From JAUIAI01 sp041396685 (GTDB lineage Bacteria; Pseudomonadota; Gammaproteobacteria; Burkholderiales; Burkholderiaceae_E): 64,000 nt of DNA. This document shows, piece after piece, positions 8,702 through 17,348 of this stretch. The stretch spans positions 62,001 through 126,000 of the forward strand of contig JAWKYD010000019.1 of NCBI GenBank assembly GCA_041396685.1, in the 5' to 3' direction. The notes beneath the pieces were generated by a model that saw only the letters and a program-made list of their open reading frames with translations, did not search any database and was not told the origin of the DNA. Position 1 is the stretch's first letter, and every line of letters starts with the position of its first letter. The position numbers were made by a program, and so were the translations under genes.

Positions 8702-10312
8702 TTACTGGATCGGCAGGTTCAGGAACACCGGATTCAGACGCGGCACCGGCCGGGTTTCGTAGAGCGTGATCTGCAGGCGCTGCAGCGCGTCCTCCGTACC
8801 GAGCGGCGCCTGCATGTAGTCGATCTGCGCGGCGACTGGTGACGCAGAGGTAACGACGCCGATCGCCTCCGAGACGCTGCTCGCTGCGCCGAGTCGAAGC
8901 ACGCTCGGCACGAAGGTGGTGAGCTGCGAGCCGGTGGCCAAACCGGCGTCGGCGATACCGAACTCGGCATTGCGCGAACTCTGGACCGTGGCTTGCATCC
9001 GCAGACGCCCGGACGAGGCCCCTCGGTTCACTGACGTGACGGTGACCCGGACCTCATCATTCGCCGAGACCCATTGGCAGGGAAGCACGTTGGCGCAGTC
9101 GACATCGTTGGAGGGCGCGCGACCGGTGGGTACGCCGATGAACACCGGCTTGTGCGTGCTGAAATCGAGCGAGAGGCGCTCGAGCGTATTGCGCAGCGGC
9201 GGCGCCTCTTCCAAGAACACCTGATTGCCGCGAACGACCGTACCCTGGGTGAGCGCCGCGGTGGCCAGATTGAATCCGCTCACCCCGCCCAACGCGACCC
9301 TGGACGGCCGGTAGGACTTGTTGTCGGCGTCGGTGGCCGCGCCCTTGTCGTTGATGGCGACCGCGCGCGAGATGCCCGGATCGTATGCGAAGCTCACGGT
9401 CATCGCGCGCAGATTGCGCGGCGATTCGCTGTCGGCCTGGGTGATGGTGATCAGGTCCTGGCGGTCACGCGACAACCAGTTGCACGGCAGAATGTTCAGG
9501 CAGGCGACGGTCTCGGCGGGGCCGGTGGCGACATTGACGAACTCCGGGTCGAGCCGATCGGGCCCCATCGCCAGATCGAACTTCACGCGCGCCAGCGAGT
9601 TCTCCACACCCGTGATCATGGGCGCGAATGCATAGCCGCCGCTGGCAAGCAGTGCCGGCGTCATGTTGATCATGAAGGTGCCGGACTGCGTTTCCAGGCC
9701 ACCCAGCGCGGCCTTCTCGGCAGCGAAGACACCGCCGTCGGGGCCGGCTGCGGTCGCCGCCGTTCCCATCGTGAGCGTGGTGTCACGCGTCACCGTGACC
9801 TGGGCATTGACGGCCAGCCCGCCGCGCGCGGGCGGCGTGCGCGTCACTGCGCCCGTGTAGACGATCGAGCTGTCCGTGAGCACGACCGTGACCTGCCCGT
9901 TCGGCGATGTCCAGCGACAGGGGAACTGGTTGGCACAGTCGATCGGCGGCGGCACGACGGGGGTGACGACGACCTCGCCGCCGGTGGTCGATCCGCCGGT
10001 GGAACCCGAGACGACACCGTTGCCGCCCGAGCCATCGGACGAACCCGCGTTGCCGGTCACGCCCGAACCGATCGTGGTTCCATTCGTGCCGCCCGAAGCG
10101 CTGCCTGAAGCGGCTGCGGGATCGCTGCCCGAGGCGTCGCTCGTGGCACCGCCCGAGGCCGCCGAAGTGCCCTCAGCGCCCGATCCGGAGTCGCCGCTGG
10201 CGGTGGCCTCGTCGGCAGCAACGGTGGAGCCACCACCACCGCCACAGGCGGCCAGTGCGGACGCCACGAGGGCGGCCAGAAGACTCAGTCGGAATGAAGC
10301 ACGCGTGGACAT
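8702..10312 (-). CDS. Lipoprotein with three CxNxxPCxW repeat domains
   Basis: This is a 536-residue protein. A signal peptide ends in the lipobox ALAAC at about residue 21, followed by a Gly/Ser/Ala/Thr-rich linker of roughly 130 residues. Three related domains of about 130-140 residues follow. Each opens with the same motif: CANQFPCRWTSPNG, CLNILPCNWLSRDR and CANVLPCQWVSANDE. Each then runs through beta-rich sequence to a closing LxRLxLxF-type strand. The paired cysteines in each motif suggest a small disulfide loop. I do not recognise the family. The start at 10312 is supported by AGGAGA upstream and the signal peptide. It heads an operon with the CsgG-like gene and faces a divergent sigma-factor gene. 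Confidence 0.8.
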   Translation of the reverse strand: MSTRASFRLSLLAALVASALAACGGGGGSTVAADEATASGDSGSGAEGTSAASGGATSDASGSDPAAASGSASGGTNGTTIGSGVTGNAGSSDGSGGNGVVSGSTGGSTTGGEVVVTPVVPPPIDCANQFPCRWTSPNGQVTVVLTDSSIVYTGAVTRTPPARGGLAVNAQVTVTRDTTLTMGTAATAAGPDGGVFAAEKAALGGLETQSGTFMINMTPALLASGGYAFAPMITGVENSLARVKFDLAMGPDRLDPEFVNVATGPAETVACLNILPCNWLSRDRQDLITITQADSESPRNLRAMTVSFAYDPGISRAVAINDKGAATDADNKSYRPSRVALGGVSGFNLATAALTQGTVVRGNQVFLEEAPPLRNTLERLSLDFSTHKPVFIGVPTGRAPSNDVDCANVLPCQWVSANDEVRVTVTSVNRGASSGRLRMQATVQSSRNAEFGIADAGLATGSQLTTFVPSVLRLGAASSVSEAIGVVTSASPVAAQIDYMQAPLGTEDALQRLQITLYETRPVPRLNPVFLNLPIQ

Positions 10313-10635
10313 GGAATGGATCTCCTCGGATGGCTCGCGATCGCCGTTGTCCGCGGCGACGCGTTCGATGCAGGGGCGCACCGTCGTTCGATTCATTGTC
10401 GGAACCAGGGGTCTTCCGAACAACCGAACAAAACAGCAGGATTCCCGAGCCGAACCATCTCGAGGGCCAGGTGCGCGACGCATCACCTATCCGTTTGGCC
10501 AGTCCCTTTGGCTAGATTCGTCGGTCCACCAGGAGAGATTTCGGGATTCGGTTTTCGTCACTGGCCAAATGGCCGTTGCGGTCTGCTACCTTCCGGTGCG
10601 CACGGATCGCCGATCGGAGCGGCACGCACGGCTCG
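10313..10635. promoter_or_regulatory. Divergent regulatory region with repeated GGCCAAAnGG words
   Basis: This 323-bp region separates the repeat-lipoprotein operon (minus) from the sigma-factor gene (plus). It contains TCCGTTTGGCCAG at 10490-10502 and the inverted near-copy CTGGCCAAATGGC at 10561-10573. The first is identical over 13 bp to a word upstream of the LuxR-type regulator (5444-5456). I infer a possible shared operator. No clear -35/-10 pair for the main sigma factor stands out. Confidence 0.4.
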
Positions 10636-11397
10636 ATGAGAAAAACCCAGACTGAAGACCCGCAAGGTGCGCGCGCGTCCGCGGCCGCAACTGGTCACGA
10701 CGACTCGGCCGACCGCGCGTTCCTGCGCGCCTTGGTCGAGGGCAGCCACCAGCGCCATGCGCTGGGCCGTGCCTTCCTCGAGCGCCACAGGAGTGATCTG
10801 TTGGGCCTGGCCATTGCCGCGGTCGGCAACGAGGCGGCCGGTGAGGTGGTCGCGCGCGTCTTTGCGAAAGTGGTCGACGGGGCGCCCTTCTTTCGGGGCG
10901 AGAGCCTGGTGCGCACCTGGCTGCACAGCATCCTGAACAATGCCATCACGGATCAACGCCGGCGCGAGACCGTGCAGCGGCGCCGGCTGACCGAGCTCCC
11001 GGACGCAGAAGACGCCCGCGATGCGCTGGAGGGCCACCTGGCCGAACACCTCGTGACCATGCAGACACGCTTCGACCGGATCGCACTGGCGCGCGCCTTG
11101 GACGCCTTCGAGCGCTGGTCGACAGACCGCGAGACTTGCCGCCAGCTCGTCAGGCTCCACCTGATCGAGGGCTACACCTACGAGGAGATCCTCGCGCACA
11201 TCCCCGGTCCGGGGGCGCAGGATCCTGCGCCCGCCACGGCCACCGAGGCTGCGGCCAAAGATCCCGGCGTTGCTGGCGACACGGCCGACCAGGGCACGCT
11301 CGAGGCACGGCTGAGATCCCATCTCTACCGCTGCCTGAAGGCCTTTCGTGCGTTGTTCGTTTCTGGGTCGCCGACTGCAGCGGGCTCGAACGCATGA
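10636..11397 (+). CDS. ECF-like sigma factor with an insertion in region 4
   Basis: This is a 253-residue protein. Region 2 is recognisable as LLGLAIAAVGNEAAGEVVARVFAKV followed by FRGESLVRTWLHSILNNAITDQRRRE, the -10 binding part. Region 4 begins LDAFERWSTDRETCRQLVRLHLIEGYTYEEILAHI. It is then interrupted by about 35 Ala/Pro-rich residues before LEARLRSHLYRCLKAFRAL, which corresponds to the recognition helix. That insertion is unusual and could alter or regulate -35 binding. The start ATG is at 10636. The stop overlaps the next start (ATGA at 11394-11397), so the following membrane protein is translationally coupled, as sigma/anti-sigma pairs often are. It could be active or degenerate. Confidence 0.75.
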   Translation: MRKTQTEDPQGARASAAATGHDDSADRAFLRALVEGSHQRHALGRAFLERHRSDLLGLAIAAVGNEAAGEVVARVFAKVVDGAPFFRGESLVRTWLHSILNNAITDQRRRETVQRRRLTELPDAEDARDALEGHLAEHLVTMQTRFDRIALARALDAFERWSTDRETCRQLVRLHLIEGYTYEEILAHIPGPGAQDPAPATATEAAAKDPGVAGDTADQGTLEARLRSHLYRCLKAFRALFVSGSPTAAGSNA

Positions 11398-12764
11398 CGA
11401 CCCATTCGGAAGACGATGAGCAGGATCGCCACCACGACCTGAGCGAACGGCAAAACGCCGAACTCGACGCATGGCTGCGTCGCCTGCGAGACGGCCAGTC
11501 CGACACCCCCGACGCCGACGATGCGCGCGCGCTCGACGCACTCGCGCTGATGATGCTGGCCGACGAGGCCGAGTCGCGCGCTGCGGTGGCACGCTGGCTC
11601 GCCGATGCCGACGGTCGTCCGACGCCGAGCGCCGAGGCGCTGAGCGACGAGTTCGCGCGCCTGGTGTCGGGCGCAGGGCCTTCGACGTCGGCCGCGCCGG
11701 CATCGATCGCGCCAGCATCGGCCGCGCCAGTATCGATCGCCGGGGCATCGATCGCCGGGGCATCGATCGCCGGGGCATCGGCCGCGCCGGGGTCGGCCGC
11801 GTCGACATCGAGCGCACCGGCACCGATCGCACCGGCATCGAGCGCACCGGCATCGATGGCAGCGGCTGCAGCGGCAAGTGGCGCCGTTGCCGCTGACCAC
11901 GCAACTTCCGCACGCGCGACTGCCGGTGCTGCGGCGCGGGCCGCCGCACCCGACACACCTGGGCCGGCAGGCCGATCCAGGCGGCTCGCGCCACCTCGGT
12001 CCGGATCGTTGCTGCCGAACCGGTTCAAGTGGCCCCTGCGCGGCGGCGTCGGTCTCGCGTTGGCCTCGTTGCTGATCTGGTTCGCATTTCACCAGGGGTG
12101 GCTGCGCGACACGCCCGACGAGGCCGTTATCGCCGGGCAGTCGCGCGAAGCGCAAGACGCGACCGCCGTCGCGCAGATCACCATCGACAGTACTTCGGCA
12201 CCCACGGCCGCATCCACAGCCGTGCCAATCGACTGGCCCTGCACCGCCGGGCAGCGTGCGCTGGCCGATGCCGTCGATTTCGCCGTGCGGGACTGGAGCA
12301 ATCGCCAGGGCATCGCGATGACGCCGCCGGCTCGCGAAGCGGTCGTGCGCTCGATGTGCCAGGCTGTCGCCACGCTGATCGCCAACGCCCCACGGATGTC
12401 GCCGAATTCGGTGTCCGCTGATATCGAGGCGGTCATCGATCGCTATCTGGCACCGGCGACTAAAGATGGCGGTGGCATGCGTGGTCCGTCGCTGTTGACG
12501 CTGTTGCAGCGCGAACATCTGCAGACCGCCTTGACGAGCAGCCGACCGATCGTCCTCGCGCGCCTGCGGATCGACATCGATGCCGGTGCGCGCGATCTGT
12601 CGCTGCGCATCGGAGATCGCACGTTGCCGTTTGCGACGCGGCTGCTGCTGCCGGCGTCGTCGACCCCCGTCGAGGTGGCGGTCGTGGACACCGGCGGCGG
12701 CACGCGCTGCGAGACCAAGCTGACTCCCGAAGCGGGCTCCGATCATGTCCTGGTCTGTCGTTGA
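11394..12764 (+). CDS. Single-pass membrane protein, candidate anti-sigma factor
   Basis: This is a 456-residue protein coupled to the sigma-factor gene by a 4-bp ATGA overlap. Residues 1-100 form an acidic, helical cytoplasmic domain (LSERQNAELDAWLRRLRDG and so on) reminiscent of anti-sigma N-termini, but without a zinc HxxxCxxC motif. Then comes a long Ala/Ser/Ile/Pro linker that includes three perfect copies of ASIAG (DNA unit GCATCGATCGCCGGG near 11735-11778). A transmembrane helix lies at about residues 217-237 (GGVGLALASLLIWFAFHQGWL). The periplasmic part is about 220 residues with cysteines at DWPC, SMCQA, RCET and VCR. No named family is recognised; the anti-sigma role is inferred from position and topology only. 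Confidence 0.65.
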   Translation: MTTHSEDDEQDRHHDLSERQNAELDAWLRRLRDGQSDTPDADDARALDALALMMLADEAESRAAVARWLADADGRPTPSAEALSDEFARLVSGAGPSTSAAPASIAPASAAPVSIAGASIAGASIAGASAAPGSAASTSSAPAPIAPASSAPASMAAAAAASGAVAADHATSARATAGAAARAAAPDTPGPAGRSRRLAPPRSGSLLPNRFKWPLRGGVGLALASLLIWFAFHQGWLRDTPDEAVIAGQSREAQDATAVAQITIDSTSAPTAASTAVPIDWPCTAGQRALADAVDFAVRDWSNRQGIAMTPPAREAVVRSMCQAVATLIANAPRMSPNSVSADIEAVIDRYLAPATKDGGGMRGPSLLTLLQREHLQTALTSSRPIVLARLRIDIDAGARDLSLRIGDRTLPFATRLLLPASSTPVEVAVVDTGGGTRCETKLTPEAGSDHVLVCR

Positions 12765-12839
12765 AATGCCGGGCGCGCGGTCTTCGTTGCCGGGTGTGGC
12801 CGAAGCACGGCCAAGTCACGGGTGCACGAGGACCGCGCC

Positions 12840-14480
12840 GTGAGACCCGTGCGTCAGTCTCGCCTTCGCCGCCTCGGCAGCAGCGCTCTACGCGCAATCG
12901 TGGCCGGGTTCCTTGCGCTGCTGCTGGGCGCGGCACCGGCGACGGTCGAGGCCGAGGATTTCGTCTGGCTAGTGGAGTCGCCCGACGCTCTGGCAGGTGC
13001 GCTGCACTGCTCGCGGGCCACCAATGATCTCGTCAGCCGGAGCCGTCGCAAGATCAACGCGGCGCTGAATTCGGCCAATCCGTTACGCGAGGATCAGCCC
13101 TTGGCCGATCGCATGGGGCAGGACTTCGACCGCGCATACAAGCACCTGTGGGGGACGACGATCGGCCCCATGCTTCGCGATCAGCCGGTTGCGCGCCCGG
13201 CGCCCGCCCGCAGGCTGGCGCCCCGGTCCGAGCGCGCCAAGGGGTCGGACCGGGCTGCGAACGGGTCACCGGCCGCATCGCTCCCACCCGCTGCATCGCT
13301 CCCACCCGCTGCATCGCCCCCACCCGCTGCATTGCCCCCGCCGGCGCCCTGGGGCAAGCCCCTGCCGGCGGATGATCTGCTTGCATCGCTGGCACTGGGC
13401 ATCCGCATCGACACCGACGACGGCGTATGCGACGCACGCTGCCGGTCGCGGCTGGCCGATGCCTTGCTGCGAGCCGTCACCCTGTACCGCGGTTTCTGCC
13501 TTGGATGCCGCGAGGATCTGTTCGTGGCGGTGCGTCACGATGCGCAACGCTGGCTGAACGCGCGCGTGGCCCGCTGGCTGCTTGCGCCCGATGCCACGCC
13601 CGACGGATTTCCGCTCAGCGATATCGGCCTGTACTCGTCCTTCCTGGGCATGCAAAGCAGCTATGGTCGCAAGGCGTCGCCGGTCGCGGAGATGTTCGCG
13701 CAGACCCAGGCGCTGCAGGCGCGTCTGCGACGGGGCGAGATCGATCAGCCCACGTTTGTGCGCGAGCTCGAGGCGAATGCCCAGCGCTGGCGGGACGACG
13801 CGGACCAGGAACGCCGGTTCGCACACAACTACGTCCGCGTCGACCGCATGCCCGGGCTGGCGCGGCGGCTGTGCGCAACGACCGGGCCGTTCGCCGGGCC
13901 GGACATGCCCCTTCCGCTGCGGCGCGCCCGTTCGCTGCTATGCCCCCGGACCATGCCCGCCCTGCCCTCGCTGTCCGTCGCCATCGTTCAGATCAAGCCC
14001 GGCCCCCTGTCCTGTGCGCAGGGCAACCCCGACGTGGTCGCCTGCGGCGAACCCGACCGGCGGGTGGAGTTGTCGACCGATTTCAGTTTCGCCTTCGAGG
14101 CACTGGCCGACCGCGGGGCGCCGTGGACCCTGGGCCGCGACACGATGGCGCTCGACGGCGACCGCGTACTGCTCCACGAGGTGGGCCATTGGTTCGCGCT
14201 GAAGCACAGCGATCTTCCCGAAGCAGACGATGCCGCCCCCGAACTTGCCGCGCAGATCATGCATACGCGGGCACTCGACTGGCCCGCGATCGCGAAGCAG
14301 ATCGACGCCCGCCACGGCCGGACGGGGCCGAGCGGCATCGATGCCAAGGCCTGCCTGTCCACGGCCGAGATGTCCGCAATGAGTGCGCGGGCCGAGTCCT
14401 CTTTCACCGGCCGGCTCGAAGCCGGCGGCGCTTTGTTCGCACCGCGGCGTCAGCCGCCCTCGCCGCGAAACATGAAATAG
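12840..14480 (+). CDS. Secreted metzincin-like zinc metalloprotease
   Basis: This is an exported protein of about 546 residues. The GTG start at 12840 (another GTG is at 12822) leads into a signal peptide with the hydrophobic core IVAGFLALLLGAAPATVEA. Near residue 446 is HEVGHWFALKH, which has the HExxHxxxxxH spacing of metzincins, with three zinc His and the catalytic Glu. About 25 residues later AQIMH provides a Met-turn-like methionine. Cysteines are spread through the body (HCSR, CDARCRS, FCLGC, CATT and others) and suggest disulfides. A linker near residues 140-170 repeats SLPPAA/PPPAA (18-bp DNA repeat). The gene is 75 bp downstream of the membrane protein and may be in the same unit. 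Its 3' end overlaps the convergent DUF486 gene by 31 bp. Confidence 0.75.
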   Translation: MRPVRQSRLRRLGSSALRAIVAGFLALLLGAAPATVEAEDFVWLVESPDALAGALHCSRATNDLVSRSRRKINAALNSANPLREDQPLADRMGQDFDRAYKHLWGTTIGPMLRDQPVARPAPARRLAPRSERAKGSDRAANGSPAASLPPAASLPPAASPPPAALPPPAPWGKPLPADDLLASLALGIRIDTDDGVCDARCRSRLADALLRAVTLYRGFCLGCREDLFVAVRHDAQRWLNARVARWLLAPDATPDGFPLSDIGLYSSFLGMQSSYGRKASPVAEMFAQTQALQARLRRGEIDQPTFVRELEANAQRWRDDADQERRFAHNYVRVDRMPGLARRLCATTGPFAGPDMPLPLRRARSLLCPRTMPALPSLSVAIVQIKPGPLSCAQGNPDVVACGEPDRRVELSTDFSFAFEALADRGAPWTLGRDTMALDGDRVLLHEVGHWFALKHSDLPEADDAAPELAAQIMHTRALDWPAIAKQIDARHGRTGPSGIDAKACLSTAEMSAMSARAESSFTGRLEAGGALFAPRRQPPSPRNMK

Positions 14481-14818
14481 ACCGCGCCCACCAGGCACAG
14501 GCCCGCCCAGAGGTAATCGAGCTTCAAGGGCTGTTTCATGTAGAGCACGGCGAAGGGCACGAACACGCTCAGCGAGATCACTTCCTGCAGGATCTTCAGC
14601 TGGCCGACGTCGAAACGGGTGAAGCCGATGCGGTTGGCCGGCACCTGGAACAGGTATTCGAACAGTGCCACGCCCCAGCTGAGCAGCGCGGCGACCAGCC
14701 AGGGCCTGCCGCCGAGCTCGCGCAGGTGTGCATACCAGGCAAAGCTCATGAACAGGTTGGAGATCGTCAGCAGGCCGACCGTCTGCGCCAGTACCGACCA
14801 CTGCCCAGCCGACATCAC
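14450..14818 (-). CDS. DUF486 (DMT-family) small membrane protein
   Basis: This 122-residue inner-membrane protein has four hydrophobic helices. It matches the DUF486 family of small drug/metabolite-transporter-like proteins, with FMSFAWYAHL, LLSWGVALFEYLFQVPANRIG, FDVGQLKILQEVISLSVFVPFAV and LDYLWAGLCLVGAVYFMFRG. The substrate is unknown. Its last 31 bases overlap the 3' end of the convergent protease gene. The start may be the first or second Met (MMSAG). Confidence 0.92.
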   Translation of the reverse strand: MMSAGQWSVLAQTVGLLTISNLFMSFAWYAHLRELGGRPWLVAALLSWGVALFEYLFQVPANRIGFTRFDVGQLKILQEVISLSVFVPFAVLYMKQPLKLDYLWAGLCLVGAVYFMFRGEGG

Positions 14819-14884
14819 CCACCTCGCGGTTCACTGACGGGCGACCCGGTTCGGCCCGCGCGCCGATTCTAAGGGAACGGCACA

Positions 14885-14972
14885 GGGCGTGCGTAGGGCG
14901 TGCGTAGGGCGTGCTTAGGGCGTGCTTAGGGCGTGCTTAGGGCGTGCTTAGGGCGTGCTTAGGGCGTGCTTA
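14885..14972. repeat. 11-bp tandem repeat, eight copies
   Basis: Eight head-to-tail copies of an 11-bp unit lie between the DUF486 start and the hslU 3' end. The first two copies read GGGCGTGCGTA and the next six are exactly GGGCGTGCTTA; a degenerate copy follows. The homogeneity of the last six copies points to recent expansion by slippage. No gene is seen in this 262-bp spacer. Confidence 0.95.
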
Positions 14973-15080
14973 GGGCGCGTGCGCAGGCGCCGCGCGCGGC
15001 CATGGCGCGCGAACCGCGACCGTCGCGGGCGGACGCATTCGCCGCCGCGCGTCGTGGGTCGCGAACCGGTCGGCGCGACG

Positions 15081-16442
15081 CTACAGCACGAACTGCGACA
15101 GATCCTGACTGGCCACGGTTGCGCCGAGCTTTTGCTGGACGTAGCCGGCATCGATGCGCAGCGTCTTGTCGGTCAGGTGGGCGGCCTGGAACGAGACCTC
15201 CTCGAGCAGCCGCTCCATGACCGTGTGCAGGCGACGCGCGCCGATGTTCTCGACCCGCTCGTTGACGTCGAAGGCCAGCTCGGCCATGCGCCGAACCCCG
15301 TCGTCGGTGAACTCGAGCGCGATGCCCTCGGTGGCCAGGAGCGCGGTGTACTGCTTGGTCAGACTGGCGTCGGTGTCGGTCAGGATGCGCACGAAATCGT
15401 CGGTCGACAGTGAGTCCATCTCGACGCGGATGGGCAGGCGGCCCTGCAACTCCGGCACCAGGTCGGAGGGCTTGGACAGGTGGAACGCACCCGAGGCGAT
15501 GAACAGGATGTGGTCGGTGTTGACCACGCCGTACTTGGTGTTCACCGCGGTGCCCTCGATCAGCGGCAGCAAATCGCGCTGCACGCCCTGACGCGAGACG
15601 TCGGCGCCGTGCCCGTCGCTGCGCGTGGCGACCTTGTCGATCTCGTCGATGAACACGATGCCGTTCTGCTCGACCGCCTGCAGCGCCGCCGCCTTGATGT
15701 CGTCCTCGTTGACCAGTTTGCCGGCCTCTTCGTCGGCCAGCAGCCGCATGGCCTCGCGGATCTTGATCCGCTTGGCCTTCTTGCGGCCAGGCATGTTCGA
15801 GAACAGGCTCTGCAGCTGCGAGGTCATTTCCTCCATGCCCGCCGGACCCATCAGTTCCATGGTCGGCATGCCCTGGGCGACCTCGATCTCGATCTCGCGC
15901 TCGTCGAGCTCGCCCTCACGCAGCTTCTTGCGAAACTTCTGCCGCGTGGCGGACTCGCCCTCGCCGGCGGTCTGCGCAGGGCCGGCCGAGAAGCCGAAGG
16001 GGCCCGAGGCGCTTGCCGGGCTGGTGTTCTGCCCCAGCAGCACGTCCAGGATGCGGTCTTCGGCCGCATCAAGCGCGCGTTGCGCGACCTTTTCCTTCTC
16101 GCGCGCGCGCACCTGCTTCATGGCGAATTCCATCAGGTCGCGAATGATCGAGTCGACGTCGCGGCCCACATAGCCCACCTCGGTGAACTTGGTCGCCTCC
16201 ACCTTCACGAATGGCGCCTGGGCGAGCCGGGCCAGCCGCCGCGCGATCTCGGTCTTGCCCACGCCGGTGGGCCCGATCATCAGGATGTTCTTGGGCGTGA
16301 TCTCGCGCCGCAGCGGCTCGGCCACCTGCTGACGGCGCCAGCGGTTGCGCAAGGCGATCGCGACCGCCCGCTTGGCTGCCTGCTGGCCGATGATGTGCTT
16401 GTCGAGTTCGGAGACGATCTCCTGCGGTGTCATCGTGCTCAC
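15081..16442 (-). CDS. hslU: ATP-dependent protease ATPase subunit HslU
   Basis: This is the AAA+ unfoldase of the HslVU (ClpYQ) protease, which unfolds cytoplasmic substrates and feeds them to HslV. At 453 residues it is the usual length. It shows TPQEIVSELDKHIIGQ, Walker A GPTGVGKT, the EVGYVGRDVDSIIRDL pore segment, Walker B GIVFIDEIDK, the sensor region and the C-terminal LSQFVL tail that docks into HslV. The start is the GTG at 16442, which overlaps the hslV stop codon (GTGA), so the two are translationally coupled; an ATG three codons in is the alternative. Confidence 0.97.
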   Translation of the reverse strand: MSTMTPQEIVSELDKHIIGQQAAKRAVAIALRNRWRRQQVAEPLRREITPKNILMIGPTGVGKTEIARRLARLAQAPFVKVEATKFTEVGYVGRDVDSIIRDLMEFAMKQVRAREKEKVAQRALDAAEDRILDVLLGQNTSPASASGPFGFSAGPAQTAGEGESATRQKFRKKLREGELDEREIEIEVAQGMPTMELMGPAGMEEMTSQLQSLFSNMPGRKKAKRIKIREAMRLLADEEAGKLVNEDDIKAAALQAVEQNGIVFIDEIDKVATRSDGHGADVSRQGVQRDLLPLIEGTAVNTKYGVVNTDHILFIASGAFHLSKPSDLVPELQGRLPIRVEMDSLSTDDFVRILTDTDASLTKQYTALLATEGIALEFTDDGVRRMAELAFDVNERVENIGARRLHTVMERLLEEVSFQAAHLTDKTLRIDAGYVQQKLGATVASQDLSQFVL

Positions 16443-16972
16443 AGAACCTCCACGGTGTGATGCTGATTGGTGTATATGCAGATATCACCGGCGATGGCCA
16501 GCGACCTGCGCACGATGGCCTCGGGGTCGAGATCGGTGTTCTCGAGCAGCGCGCGCGCCGCCGCCTGGGCAAAGGCACCGCCCGAGCCGATCGCGACGAT
16601 GCCGTGTTCGGGCTCGAGCACATCGCCGTTGCCGGTGATGACCAGCGAGTGCTGCTCGTCGGCCACCGCCAGCATGGCCTCCAGCCGGCGCAACATGCGG
16701 TCGGTGCGCCAGTCGCGCGCCAGTTCGACCGCGGCGCGCAACACCTGGCCCGAATGGCGCTCGAGCTTCTCCTCGAAGCGCTCGAACAAGGTGAACGCAT
16801 CGGCGGTGCCGCCGGCGAAACCGGCGAGGATCTTGTCATGGTGAAGACGCCGAACCTTGCGCGCACTGCCCTTGATGACGGTATTGCCGAGGGTCACCTG
16901 ACCGTCGCCGCCGAGCGCCACCCGATTGCCGCGCCGCACCGACAGGATCGTCGTGCCGTGATACTGCTCCAT
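16439..16972 (-). CDS. hslV: ATP-dependent protease subunit HslV
   Basis: This is the N-terminal threonine peptidase of the HslVU complex. It has 177 residues from the ATG at 16972. The short propeptide MEQYHG is followed by the catalytic Thr in TTILSVRR. GGDGQVTLGNTVIKGSARKVRRL and AGFAGGTADAFTLFERFE are diagnostic. A longer frame reaches 17005, but the family start is at MEQYHG. It lies immediately upstream of hslU in the same transcript. Confidence 0.97.
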   Translation of the reverse strand: MEQYHGTTILSVRRGNRVALGGDGQVTLGNTVIKGSARKVRRLHHDKILAGFAGGTADAFTLFERFEEKLERHSGQVLRAAVELARDWRTDRMLRRLEAMLAVADEQHSLVITGNGDVLEPEHGIVAIGSGGAFAQAAARALLENTDLDPEAIVRRSLAIAGDICIYTNQHHTVEVL

Positions 16973-17348
16973 GTCCAATTGCCTCCCAGTGGGCCGTGAG
17001 CTCACCGGTTAGTGTGCGCTCGCTGATCGTTCCGGGCCGCGCAAACCGCGAGGTGCGTTTGCCGGGGCAGGCCAGCGACCAGAGGTCTGGCGATGCCGGC
17101 GGCGCACGGCCGGGGAATCGAAACAGATGGGGGCAAACGATCCGGATTCAAGGTGAGCGTTCACGCGCATCCCGTGAGCGCCCGCAAACGCAATGCCCGG
17201 CGAACTCGTGCGACGGCAGGCCCGGGAGTGGGGCAGCAGACCCTGGACCGGCGGTCGGGAAGAAAAACCGACCGCCTCTTCGACTCGCCTCCTGCCAGCT
17301 CACGCTGGCAGGAGGCTGGCGACCACGGTGTCTAAAGGCGGCGGCGAC
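16973..17348. other. Gene-free spacer upstream of hslVU
   Basis: This 376-bp stretch separates the hslV start from the 3' end of the STAS gene, both on the minus strand. It presumably holds the hslVU promoter. In the part nearest the STAS gene it contains two strong hairpins, described separately. I see no coding potential that looks real. Confidence 0.5.
17250..17315 (-). terminator. Tandem hairpin terminator of the STAS-gene transcript
   Basis: Read on the minus strand, the first hairpin has a perfect 12-bp stem (plus-strand 17288-17299 with 17304-17315, 4-nt loop). It is followed by a 9-bp stem (17268-17276 with 17250-17258) whose loop is TTTTTCTTC. The pair lies 33 bp after the STAS gene stop codon and would end its transcript before hslV. 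Confidence 0.65.

Noticed and set aside
14885..14990. CRISPR-like array
   Set aside because: Units are 11 bp head to tail with no spacers.
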